From contig CAXOVY010000005.1 of assembly GCA_964213355.1 (NCBI GenBank), positions 1 to 49,778 of the forward strand: a DNA stretch of 49,778 nt, given 5' to 3'. The stretch is from JBAXAM01 sp964213355 (GTDB taxonomy: Bacteria; Pseudomonadota; Gammaproteobacteria; UBA9339). Below the pieces are notes generated by a model. It had not been told where the DNA came from. It saw nothing but the letters and a program-made list of their open reading frames with translations, and did not search any database. A program made the position numbers and the translations under genes. Positions 15,724 through 23,637 of the stretch are shown here, piece by piece; the first letter of the stretch is position 1, and each line of letters starts with the position of its first letter.

Positions 15724-16987
15724 CAGGGCAATCGCATGAAATCCAAATAGAAAACAATGCGCTAGAGTATATAAATAATTAAAAAACTGTAAAAATACCT
15801 GGTTATCAATATTCATAGCAAGGAAACCAGGATGAGCGATCAAAGAATAGGTCTATCAATAGTAAGAAATTTCGAAGAAATAACAGATCCAAGAATTATA
15901 TTAAAAACCACTCATAAATTAGTTGAGGTTATAGTTATAGCAATATGTGCGGTGATTTGCGGCGCTGACAAATGGACGCAAGTTGAAGAATATGGAAATA
16001 CGAATTACGAATGGTTAAAAGCCATTTTAGAGTTACCAAATGGCATACCATCTCATGACACATTCGGTAGAATATTTTCTAAGCTTAACCCAGAGGCATT
16101 TCAGCGGTGTTTTCAAACATGGATAAGAGAAGTATTTGAAATAACAGGAGGGCAAGTAATAGCAATAGACGGTAAAACTTTAAGAAGATCACATGACAGA
16201 AGATCAAGTAAGTCAGCAATCCACATGGTGCATGCATGGGCCACAGAGAATAGTGTTTTGTTGGGTCAGATGAAAACCAATGAAAAATCCAATGAAATTA
16301 CAGCTATTCCAGAATTATTAGAAATACTAGCAATCAAAGGATGTATTATTACGATCGATGCCATGGGATGCCAAAGCAAAATAGCAAACAAGATACATGA
16401 AAAAGGGGCTGACTACATACTGGCTGTAAAGGAAAACCAAGGTTTATTAAAAAGCGCTCTGGAAACCACATTTAACATAGCCAAAGAAAAAAATTTTGAA
16501 ACCATGGTGTATGATAAAAACCAAACAACAGATTGCGATCATGGCCGCGTAGAAACACGTACCTGTTACGTATTACCGCTGATGTATTTATTCCGATTTA
16601 AACTAAAATGGAAAGGGTTACAAAGTTTAGTATTAATGGAAAGCGAGAGAATTAACAAAAGTACAGGTGAAAAAGTTACAGAAAAACGTTATTACATTAG
16701 CTCATTAAAAGGCTCAGCAAACAAAATTGCAGATGGGATCAGACAGCACTGGCGAGTAGAAAACAATCTACACTGGTGTCTAGATGTTGGCTTTCGAGAA
16801 GATGAGTGCAGAGTACGTATCGGTGATGCTGCGGAAAACTTTTCTTTGCTGAGAAAAATATCTTTGATGCTGCTAAAAAAAGAGCACACTTTCAAAGGCG
16901 GTATACAAAGCAAGCGTTTAAAAGCCGGGTGGGATCGCAATTATCTTTTGAAGATTTTGGCAGGATAAATTTCATGCGATTGCCCTG
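15724..16987 (+). mobile_element. Complete ISAs1-family insertion sequence
   Basis: The element is 1264 bp, bounded by perfect 19-bp terminal inverted repeats: CAGGGCAATCGCATGAAAT at 15724-15742 and its complement at 16969-16987. It is flanked by the 10-bp duplication GTAGTTACTA. One full-length transposase gene fills it and its stop codon abuts the right repeat. With intact ends, target duplication and reading frame, it is probably recent and possibly active. Confidence 0.95.
15832..16968 (+). CDS. ISAs1-family DDE transposase
   Basis: A 378-residue transposase that cuts and pastes the surrounding element. The N-terminal FEEITDPR segment and the IPSHDTFGRIFS block are typical of ISAs1. The catalytic triad is recognisable: D113 in AIDGKTLRRS, D176 in TIDAMGCQ, and E310 in HWRVENNLHWCLDV. 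The length is normal and there is no frameshift. It starts 90 bases inside the left inverted repeat. Confidence 0.95.
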   Translation: MSDQRIGLSIVRNFEEITDPRIILKTTHKLVEVIVIAICAVICGADKWTQVEEYGNTNYEWLKAILELPNGIPSHDTFGRIFSKLNPEAFQRCFQTWIREVFEITGGQVIAIDGKTLRRSHDRRSSKSAIHMVHAWATENSVLLGQMKTNEKSNEITAIPELLEILAIKGCIITIDAMGCQSKIANKIHEKGADYILAVKENQGLLKSALETTFNIAKEKNFETMVYDKNQTTDCDHGRVETRTCYVLPLMYLFRFKLKWKGLQSLVLMESERINKSTGEKVTEKRYYISSLKGSANKIADGIRQHWRVENNLHWCLDVGFREDECRVRIGDAAENFSLLRKISLMLLKKEHTFKGGIQSKRLKAGWDRNYLLKILAG

Positions 16988-16997
16988 GTAGTTACTA
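16988..16997. repeat. Right 10-bp target-site duplication of the insertion sequence
   Basis: GTAGTTACTA lies directly after the right inverted repeat and is identical to 15714-15723. Removing the element and one copy restores a continuous sequence upstream of the gene at 17077. Confidence 0.9.
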
Positions 16998-17076
16998 CGA
17001 TTTTTTTGGATCTTAAGCATTCCTTAATAATTAACCGCTAGTATTGAAGTACTAACAACCATTTTATTGTGAAAAA

Positions 17077-19257
17077 ATGAACGTAAGAAAAAATTTGACC
17101 AAGCTGTTTATCATATTTGTGGTTTCCTTTGGTGTTCTTATGAACGCTGCAGCGGCGGTTACTTGTTTAGATAAGCTACGACAGCTGCCACCATCAATAT
17201 GCGATAGGCTCTCTCCAAAGGATTTAATTAATAAACTACAATCGCCACTACCAGGATACAACGTTCTCTTTCCAAAGAGTTTAACTGAAGATCAAATACA
17301 GGATATTGAGCAACAGTTTCCTAATATCGCAAGAGTTGATGAGGAGTTAAGTAAACAGGCGGTTAATTCCACCTATAAGATTACTGTTTCCTCTGGAGAA
17401 AGTTTTTTCTATAAGGTATTTACCGAGAATGGTGAAAGACATTGTTTGTCTGGCAGTGATGCAAAATTAACTCAATACTGTTCGGCGGAACATGAGGCGG
17501 GTGCCTCGGTAATTGCAAGCTACATTAGCAATGGATTAATTCCCCAGGGTAAATCGATTAAGAGTGGCCTTATTTATCCGTATATAAACATTGATAGCGA
17601 AAAAACAGAAGAAATTTTTGCCAATGAATCTCCTAATTACGATCATAAAAACATTTATGATAAGCTAACACCAGAACAACGAGTGGAACTTTTTATAAGT
17701 ATGTTATGCGATATGATATTGCTCAATCCTGATACTCATCCTGGACACTTTGGTATTACCCAAGATGGGCATTTGATATCTTTTAATAAGGAACACGCCT
17801 ATTTCAGCATATTTACAGCTAAAAGCATAATTGAATTTAGCACGCCAGATAATTTTCTTTCAGAATCCAAAATTTATAAAGATTTTATCCGAGAACTTAA
17901 AAATCATCCTGAAGAACTAGAAAATTTATTAAATGATCCGCAAGTACAGGAAGCTTTCCTGAGGATCAACGCATTAACAATTTTACAAACAGAGCGGGAG
18001 TGCGTTAAAAAAATTCTTGCCCCATTATTTACATTTATCAAGCAACGGGTTAATGATAGCAATAGTGAAGAACAGTTTAGTAACGATTATTTTAAGATAT
18101 TTAAAAACATTTCAGAATTTTTAGCTAAGGAGCTTAATAGTAAAAAATATTTTGCTAAAGAGGAAATAACTGTCAGAGATGTCAATGACATAAAGGTGGT
18201 TACATTTAATCCTAAAATCAACAAGGTGCGTTTGATTACCTCTGAAGAACAAGGCTTTTCAAAAGGAGCACGAGTAGATGTAATTGCCAAAGAATCTAAT
18301 ATGCGTGTAGCTATGAACGCAGGTTTTTTTAACGATAATGAAACACATTGGCTAGTTAGAAAATGTGCTGAATTTGCATATAAACATACTGGTGTGACTC
18401 TCACACAAACCTATGCTTTTCCATCTGCTATCCAAAAAGTTGATAACAAACTTTTATCGGATACAAATAATTATTTACCAGCACTTGGCATCAGTGATTC
18501 TGGAGATATAAAAATTGGGGAAGTAAAAGTGGTATGGAGTGCGGCACGTTTTGAAAAAGGGGAAAAAATTATATTAGATCGTATTTCAAGTACCGCGATT
18601 AATCCTAACACTACGGATGCTATTATTTATTATAAGGATTATAAGGATAGTCCAGATATTAAGGAAATAGATATTTTAAATAGCAAAGTTTCTTGTATTA
18701 AAACAGTTGCCAAAGTTGCCGAAGGAATTTCTAATTGCTATTGGTTGCATGATCCGTCACAAGAAACTATCAACGAGTTTAATTCTTTAAAGGTGGGAGA
18801 CGAGCTTAGTTACAGTTATGAACTAGAGGCTGCCGCACATCCTGAGCAAGCAGGAATCAAAGATTCTGAATTAACCTCCTTTTTTAATAGTTGTCCTTAT
18901 GTAGTTTCTGGAGGACAGCTCCTTATAAATAATGGTGAGATTGATCCACGTATCTCCAAAGATTATGGTCGCGAAATTGGAGCATACACCAAATTTGGAA
19001 CAGCCATTTGTTTACGTAAAGATGGAATGGTAAGTTTAATAGTTAAACCAGGGGATTTGCCTAGTAATAATTTTATTGAGCGCCTAAAAGAAGAAAAGTG
19101 TGAATATGCAATAAGCCTCGATGGAGGCGGATCAACAACTTTGATTACTAAGGATGATGGTAAACTATATGGTTATAACCGAGTAGTATCTGATATACTT
19201 GCGGTTATGCCACAGTGTAGCGATGTTTTGTTATCAGGCTATATTCAAAACTTATAA
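17077..19257 (+). CDS. Exported protein: kinase-like region fused to a phosphodiester glycosidase (NAGPA) domain
   Basis: A 726-residue protein with a signal peptide (MNVRKN, hydrophobic core, NAAAA). Residues ~370-720 match the phosphodiester glycosidase / DUF2233 fold: VAMNAGFFNDN (411-421), a PYVVSGGQLLINNG strand, and YAISLDGGGSTTLI near the end. Residues ~97-330 resemble an atypical kinase fold: YKVF with K113, a Glu pair at 139-140 in a helix, then LLNPDTHPGHFGI followed by GHLISFNKEHAY. The last motif recalls lipid-kinase-like proteins of Legionellales but has Asn237 where a metal-binding Asp is expected. The glycosidase call is fairly secure; the kinase-like call is tentative. No ribosome-binding site is evident. 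The promoter region was invaded by the insertion sequence. Confidence 0.7.
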   Translation: MNVRKNLTKLFIIFVVSFGVLMNAAAAVTCLDKLRQLPPSICDRLSPKDLINKLQSPLPGYNVLFPKSLTEDQIQDIEQQFPNIARVDEELSKQAVNSTYKITVSSGESFFYKVFTENGERHCLSGSDAKLTQYCSAEHEAGASVIASYISNGLIPQGKSIKSGLIYPYINIDSEKTEEIFANESPNYDHKNIYDKLTPEQRVELFISMLCDMILLNPDTHPGHFGITQDGHLISFNKEHAYFSIFTAKSIIEFSTPDNFLSESKIYKDFIRELKNHPEELENLLNDPQVQEAFLRINALTILQTERECVKKILAPLFTFIKQRVNDSNSEEQFSNDYFKIFKNISEFLAKELNSKKYFAKEEITVRDVNDIKVVTFNPKINKVRLITSEEQGFSKGARVDVIAKESNMRVAMNAGFFNDNETHWLVRKCAEFAYKHTGVTLTQTYAFPSAIQKVDNKLLSDTNNYLPALGISDSGDIKIGEVKVVWSAARFEKGEKIILDRISSTAINPNTTDAIIYYKDYKDSPDIKEIDILNSKVSCIKTVAKVAEGISNCYWLHDPSQETINEFNSLKVGDELSYSYELEAAAHPEQAGIKDSELTSFFNSCPYVVSGGQLLINNGEIDPRISKDYGREIGAYTKFGTAICLRKDGMVSLIVKPGDLPSNNFIERLKEEKCEYAISLDGGGSTTLITKDDGKLYGYNRVVSDILAVMPQCSDVLLSGYIQNL

Positions 19258-19266
19258 CGTGAGTGT

Positions 19267-19617
19267 TTATGATTTTAAATTTTTTTGAGCATCCGTAACT
19301 AAGTTTTGTGAAAAATCAATTCCAGTTATGCGCTTATATTTTCGACATGCATAGAAACATGCGCGACCCTTGCCACAACCAATATCAATAAAGTGATTTT
19401 CTGGAGAATCATCTCGTAATAAATCAAATAATATGTTTAGATATTTTATAGGAACCGCTTGATAAGAAGTTGCATGGTATAGGCTAATTTTGTCATCGGC
19501 ATTAAGAAGCGTATGCTCAACCTCTCCGCTAGTGCTAATATTATAAACCTTGTCAAATTTGTAACTAGCAATCGGTCTAATAATAAAATCATCAATTATT
19601 AACCACGGGTTTTTCAT
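19267..19617 (-). pseudogene. Truncated class I SAM-dependent methyltransferase
   Basis: A 116-residue frame containing motif I (HFIDIGCGKGRACFYA) and the following strand with its acidic end (ITGIDFSQ). It stops two helical turns later, where a normal enzyme of this type continues for about 80-100 more residues with motifs II-IV. The 3' end abuts the end of the glycosidase gene (9 bases). This is a remnant or a gene cut by recombination; catalysis is unlikely. Confidence 0.65.
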
Positions 19618-19706
19618 GGCTGTATAAATTTTTTTCTTATTAATTTTATCATTAGATCCTTCTATATAACACTAATTTTCAACGTCCAACTTCTCTACTT
19701 CAATTT

Positions 19707-20369
19707 TCATGCAGAGCCCACTGAAATAACATACAGGGCAGTTTGGCTGCTTGGCAGGCTTAATAACTTTTGTATGGCTGCGTCTTCAATAGCGCCAATA
19801 GGTACGGCTGATAATCCCAACGAGGTAGCCTCTAATAAAATATTCTGTGCCACATGCCCAGTTTCAAAATGAGTATAGCGAATTGCTCGATCCCCATATT
19901 TTTTTGCGATCACACTATAATCGGCAATAATAACAATATTAAGCGATGCTTGTTTTACTGCACTTTGATGCAAACAACAATTTGCAAGCTCGGCACGTAA
20001 GTCCCTATCAACAATGTTTCTTAGTGAATGTTCCTGTGGCAAATAAATCCACATCCCATCATTTTTAACAACGTACAGTTGCAAAGGATATAGCGCTCCC
20101 GCGGATGGTGCTGCGCGCAATGCCCTTTTTTTGTCAGTAATTCCTTGAGCTGCCCATAATAATTGAGAAATTTGCTCTTGAGTTAGCGCCTTGTTACTAA
20201 AACTACGCACTGAACGTCTTTGCTCTATAGCTTCATCTAAAGAAAATGCTTTGTTTATAGTAGGTTTTGGCAGTGGAGTAATCATATTTTTTCCTATTGC
20301 ATTAGCAAATACGTTATTCATATGCAGAAACCCAATAACAATAAGGAATATAAAGGTCCTTGTATACAT
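19707..20369 (-). CDS. Exported SagB/nitroreductase-like flavoprotein
   Basis: The ATG at 20369 is chosen because GAGGGAGA lies 6 bases upstream and the signal peptide MYTRTFIFLIVIGFLHMNNV begins there; the product is 220 residues. The body is a nitroreductase/SagB-type FMN oxidoreductase: EQRRSVRSFSNKALTQEQIS for FMN contact, SAGALYPLQLYVV, a GHVAQNILLEATSLGLSAVPIG block and the short C-terminal strand. SagB-type enzymes oxidise azolines or carry out related flavin reactions. The substrate is unknown here and no peptide-modification partner is visible. An exported nitroreductase-fold protein is unusual but is seen in several bacteria. Confidence 0.8.
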   Translation of the reverse strand: MYTRTFIFLIVIGFLHMNNVFANAIGKNMITPLPKPTINKAFSLDEAIEQRRSVRSFSNKALTQEQISQLLWAAQGITDKKRALRAAPSAGALYPLQLYVVKNDGMWIYLPQEHSLRNIVDRDLRAELANCCLHQSAVKQASLNIVIIADYSVIAKKYGDRAIRYTHFETGHVAQNILLEATSLGLSAVPIGAIEDAAIQKLLSLPSSQTALYVISVGSA

Positions 20370-20589
20370 AGGTATCTCCCTCGTTTGTTCATTATACAGC
20401 CAATCTTTCACAATTCCCTAGTATTTTTTGGTCTTAGAATACCATTGCACTTCGGTATGAATAAATTTTCAAATATAATTGAATATTTTAAAAAATGGTA
20501 GTCTACTATGAAGATCGTGCTTACTTTTCGATAGGTGTGATAAGACCAATGTGTTAGAGATAGTCTTGAGTTCTTGATGAAATTGTTTG

Positions 20590-20621
20590 TTGTATAAAAC
20601 ACACAATAAGTTATTATACAA
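20590..20621 (+). promoter_or_regulatory. Inverted repeat and possible promoter before the polyamine operon
   Basis: TTGTATAA (20590-20597) and TTATACAA (20614-20621) are perfect 8-bp inverted arms 16 bases apart. A possible -10 box TATTAT lies at 20612-20617, overlapping the right arm. The arrangement would suit an operator, but AT-rich palindromes arise easily by chance. Confidence 0.3.
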
Positions 20622-20647
20622 ATATTAATTACGGGGGATTTTTTTAA

Positions 20648-21670
20648 ATGAAAAAAGAAGATTTATTAACCACTAGGATTCAACATTTAGATATCAAAAA
20701 ATTTGATGCAACTTCATTGATCGAACAATATAAAAACATGGCATTTCAAGCAAGAAATTTAGCTCGTGCAGCAGAAATTTATACTACTATGCTAGAAGAT
20801 TCTAGTTGTTCAATTATATTATGCCTGGCTGGATCATTATTTAGCGCTGGATTAAAAAAAGTTGTCTTCGACTTAATAGAAAATAATATGGTTGATGCTA
20901 TTGTTTCAACTGGGGCGATTATTGTTGATCAAGATTTTTTTGAGGGTTTGGGATTTAAGCATTATCAGGGATCTCCTTTTGCTAATGACCACGTTCTATT
21001 TGATCATCATATTGATAGAATTTACGATACTTATATCAATGAGGATGAATTGCGAAAATGCGATATGACGATTGCTAAAATTGCAAACGAGCTTCCTTCT
21101 CGTCCATACTCATCAAGAGAATTTATTATTGCTATGGGCAAATATCTATCAGAACAAAATATAGGCGATGATTCTATAGTAAAACAAGCCCATATTAAAA
21201 ATGTCCCTATTTTTGTTCCAGCTTTTTCAGATTGTAGTGCTGGATTTGGATTGGTTCACCATCAGTGGCATCGAAAAAATAACAGCACCGTAACAATAGA
21301 TTCGGTTAAAGATTTTTTAGAATTGACCAAAATAAAAGTTGAAGCTAAAACTACCGGCTTATTAATGATCGGTGGTGGTGTGCCAAAAAACTTTGCTCAA
21401 GATATTACGGTTGCCGCTGAAATAGTAGGAGCAGAAGTTGATATGCACAAATATGCTATTCAAATTACAGTTGCAGATGAACGAGATGGTGCCTTATCTG
21501 GTTCTACCCTTAAGGAGGCTCACTCATGGGGCAAAGTCAGTAATGACTTTGAACAAATGGTTTTTGCTGAAGCCACCATAGCTCTACCTCTGGTGGCCAG
21601 TTATGCCTACCATAAAAAAGTTTGGAAAAATAGGCAGTCAAAAAACTATAATGCGTTTTTAGATAAATAA
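20648..21670 (+). CDS. Deoxyhypusine synthase-like enzyme (probable homospermidine synthase)
   Basis: A 340-residue member of the deoxyhypusine synthase family, with GGGGG 10 bases before the ATG. The catalytic lysine motif is intact (EAHSWGKV, K296), as are the NAD-binding MIGGGVPKN (240-248) and the TGA loop (88-90). Bacteria have no eIF5A substrate. Bacterial relatives encoded beside arginine-decarboxylase and agmatinase genes are thought to move an aminobutyl group between small polyamines, giving homospermidine. That assignment here rests on family and context. It heads a four-gene operon with gaps of 11 bases or less. Confidence 0.85.
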   Translation: MKKEDLLTTRIQHLDIKKFDATSLIEQYKNMAFQARNLARAAEIYTTMLEDSSCSIILCLAGSLFSAGLKKVVFDLIENNMVDAIVSTGAIIVDQDFFEGLGFKHYQGSPFANDHVLFDHHIDRIYDTYINEDELRKCDMTIAKIANELPSRPYSSREFIIAMGKYLSEQNIGDDSIVKQAHIKNVPIFVPAFSDCSAGFGLVHHQWHRKNNSTVTIDSVKDFLELTKIKVEAKTTGLLMIGGGVPKNFAQDITVAAEIVGAEVDMHKYAIQITVADERDGALSGSTLKEAHSWGKVSNDFEQMVFAEATIALPLVASYAYHKKVWKNRQSKNYNAFLDK

Positions 21671-21681
21671 GTGAGGATATA

Positions 21682-22233
21682 ATGGAAAATTTTGTTCCTA
21701 AAAAAATGTTTTTTGTTAAAGGTTCTGGTACACACAAAGATAAACTAGCTTCTTTTGAGGCGGCTCTACGAGCTGCAGGAATAGAAAAATGTAATCTAGT
21801 ATATGTTTCTAGTATCTTTCCTCCAAAATGCAAAATTATCTCTTCTAAGGAAGGGTTGAAATTATTAAACCCTGGGCAAGTGGTGTTTTGTGTAATGGCA
21901 AGAACCGAAACAAACGAGCCAAACCGATTGATTTCCGCAGCTATCGGCCTCGCTGTCCCTAATGATTGCTCACATTATGGATACCTCTCTGAACACCATA
22001 ATTTTGGAGAAACCGCACGCGTTTCGGGAGAATATGCTGAAGATTTGGCTGCCACCATGTTAGCTACAACTCTAGGAATATCTTTTGATCCAGGTCAAGC
22101 CTGGGATGAAAGGAAAAAACATTATAGAGCGAGTGATCACAAGTTCTTGAGTCGAAATATTTGCCAATCAGCAGAAGGTAATAAACACGGTTTATGGACT
22201 ACGGTTATATCGGCCGCCATGTTTGTTATGTAG
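21682..22233 (+). CDS. Pyruvoyl-dependent arginine decarboxylase
   Basis: A 183-residue self-cleaving enzyme that converts arginine to agmatine and CO2. The cleavage site is visible as YVSSIFPP: cutting between Ser43 and Ser44 gives a small beta chain and an alpha chain whose N-terminal Ser becomes the pyruvoyl cofactor. The substrate-loop features (VFCVMARTETNEP, AAIGLAVP, GYLSEHH) fit the archaeal/chlamydial PvlArgDC type. GTGAGGA is its ribosome-binding site. It lies between the deoxyhypusine synthase-like gene and agmatinase, giving a complete arginine-to-polyamine route. In Chlamydia the same enzyme type serves acid resistance with an antiporter; no antiporter is seen here. Confidence 0.92.
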   Translation: MENFVPKKMFFVKGSGTHKDKLASFEAALRAAGIEKCNLVYVSSIFPPKCKIISSKEGLKLLNPGQVVFCVMARTETNEPNRLISAAIGLAVPNDCSHYGYLSEHHNFGETARVSGEYAEDLAATMLATTLGISFDPGQAWDERKKHYRASDHKFLSRNICQSAEGNKHGLWTTVISAAMFVM

Positions 22234-22240
22234 GAAAAAT

Positions 22241-23116
22241 ATGTCTGACCATTTCGCTGGACTAACCAAAAAGTTTTCCCAATACAAAACTTCTAAAACT
22301 GTGATATTGCCAATAGCTTTTGATAAGAGTGTTTCCTGGTTGAAAGGAGCAGCAAAAGGGCCAAAAGCTATTATTACTGCTTCGCAACAAGTTGAGCTCT
22401 ACGATATTGAGACCGAAACGGAAGTTTATAAGCATGGTATTTTTACTAGCCAGCCAATTAAAGGTGAATCTTCAAAAAAAATGATTGCTCAGGCTTACAA
22501 AAAAACTTCTTGTTTTCTGCGCGATAAAAAATTCGTTGTAACTTTGGGAGGTGACCATTCTGTGGCAATTGGTCCCATAACCGCACACAAGGATTTTTAT
22601 AAAAACATTTCTATTTTGCATCTTGATGCCCATGCGGATATGCGGGAAAGCTATGAAAATAATAAATTTAGCCATGCTTCGGTAATGGCTCGCGTGAGAG
22701 AAAAAGTCAACAACATTGTTTCTGTAGGAATTAGAAGTATGGATGTTTCCGAAAGGCCTGTTTTTAAGCGGGGAAATTTATTTTTGGCTGAAGATATTTG
22801 TTGCGGTAGCAACCAATGGATTTTTCAAGTCGTAAAAAAATTAAGTGAAAAAGTTTATTTGTCACTTGATGTTGATGTCTTTGATTCTGGATTAATGCCC
22901 TCCACTGGTACACCTGAGCCAGGAGGATTAAATTGGTATCAGGTTATTCGTTTAATACGTGCGGTTTGTGAAGAAAAAGAAATTGTTGGAATGGACGTTG
23001 TTGAGCTCGCTCCCACACCAACCAATAAAGCTCCTGATTTCCTTGTAGCCAAGCTAATATATAAAATTCTAAGTTACAAATTTGCTACAGTACCGCATAG
23101 GGTAAAAAGGAGGTAA
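22241..23116 (+). CDS. speB: Agmatinase (ureohydrolase family)
   Basis: The ATG at 22241 with AGGA upstream gives 291 residues. The enzyme hydrolyses agmatine to putrescine and urea using two manganese ions. All six metal ligands are present: H106 in GGDHSV, D129, H131 and D133 in LDAHADMR, and D210 and D212 in SLDVDVFD. The GTPEPGGL substrate loop and DVVELAP are also present. The gene follows the decarboxylase stop by 7 bases. Other ureohydrolases (arginase, guanidinobutyrase) are possible in principle, but the neighbouring arginine decarboxylase favours agmatine. Confidence 0.92.
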   Translation: MSDHFAGLTKKFSQYKTSKTVILPIAFDKSVSWLKGAAKGPKAIITASQQVELYDIETETEVYKHGIFTSQPIKGESSKKMIAQAYKKTSCFLRDKKFVVTLGGDHSVAIGPITAHKDFYKNISILHLDAHADMRESYENNKFSHASVMARVREKVNNIVSVGIRSMDVSERPVFKRGNLFLAEDICCGSNQWIFQVVKKLSEKVYLSLDVDVFDSGLMPSTGTPEPGGLNWYQVIRLIRAVCEEKEIVGMDVVELAPTPTNKAPDFLVAKLIYKILSYKFATVPHRVKRR

Positions 23117-23118
23117 AT

Positions 23119-23448
23119 ATGTATTTTTTTGATTGGAATGTAACTGCTTTTAAACAAGCAAGAGTGGGGGTGTTTTATAAGACAGTTATTGGTGAGAATG
23201 TGCAAATGTTTTATATAAAACTAGAACATGGGCAATTTACCAATCACGGGCATTCGCAGGAACAAATGGGATATATTCTTGCTGGAGAGGCCGAGTTGAT
23301 TGTTGACGGTGAGAAAAAGATTTGTAGATCTGGTGGGGCTTATTATATTCCAGGCAATATTCCTCATGGGTTTAGGGTTATCAGTGGCGAATATTTAGAA
23401 TATATAGAAATCTTTAGCCCGCCAAAAGAAGGACATAAAAAATTGTAG
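23119..23448 (+). CDS. Small cupin-domain protein
   Basis: A 109-residue single-domain cupin. Metal-binding residues appear as H43, H45 and E48 or Q49 in NHGHSQEQ and H83 in IPHGF, with glycine turns at ILAGEAEL and YYIPGNIP. It begins 2 bases after the agmatinase stop, with AAGGAGG from the end of agmatinase as ribosome-binding site, so it belongs to the polyamine operon. It could bind a polyamine-related ligand or a metal; the function is unknown. Confidence 0.85.
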   Translation: MYFFDWNVTAFKQARVGVFYKTVIGENVQMFYIKLEHGQFTNHGHSQEQMGYILAGEAELIVDGEKKICRSGGAYYIPGNIPHGFRVISGEYLEYIEIFSPPKEGHKKL

Positions 23449-23637
23449 TTTTTAAGGATTTATTCGGAAACTCCTATTCGAGTCGTTGTTAGCCAATTTG
23501 CATATATTTGTCCTGGGACTCACTTGGAAAATGAGTGTGTACATATTACTAACATTGCGATATTTGTGTATTTTTTTTCGATTTTTTATTACACTAGCGG
23601 TGTGCACAAACAGAAAATGGTAAAGGAATAGGGAATT

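Noticed and set aside
23500..23545. Small hairpin (ACTCA / TGAGT) after the cupin gene as a terminator
   Set aside because: Only a 5-bp stem and no T-run follows.
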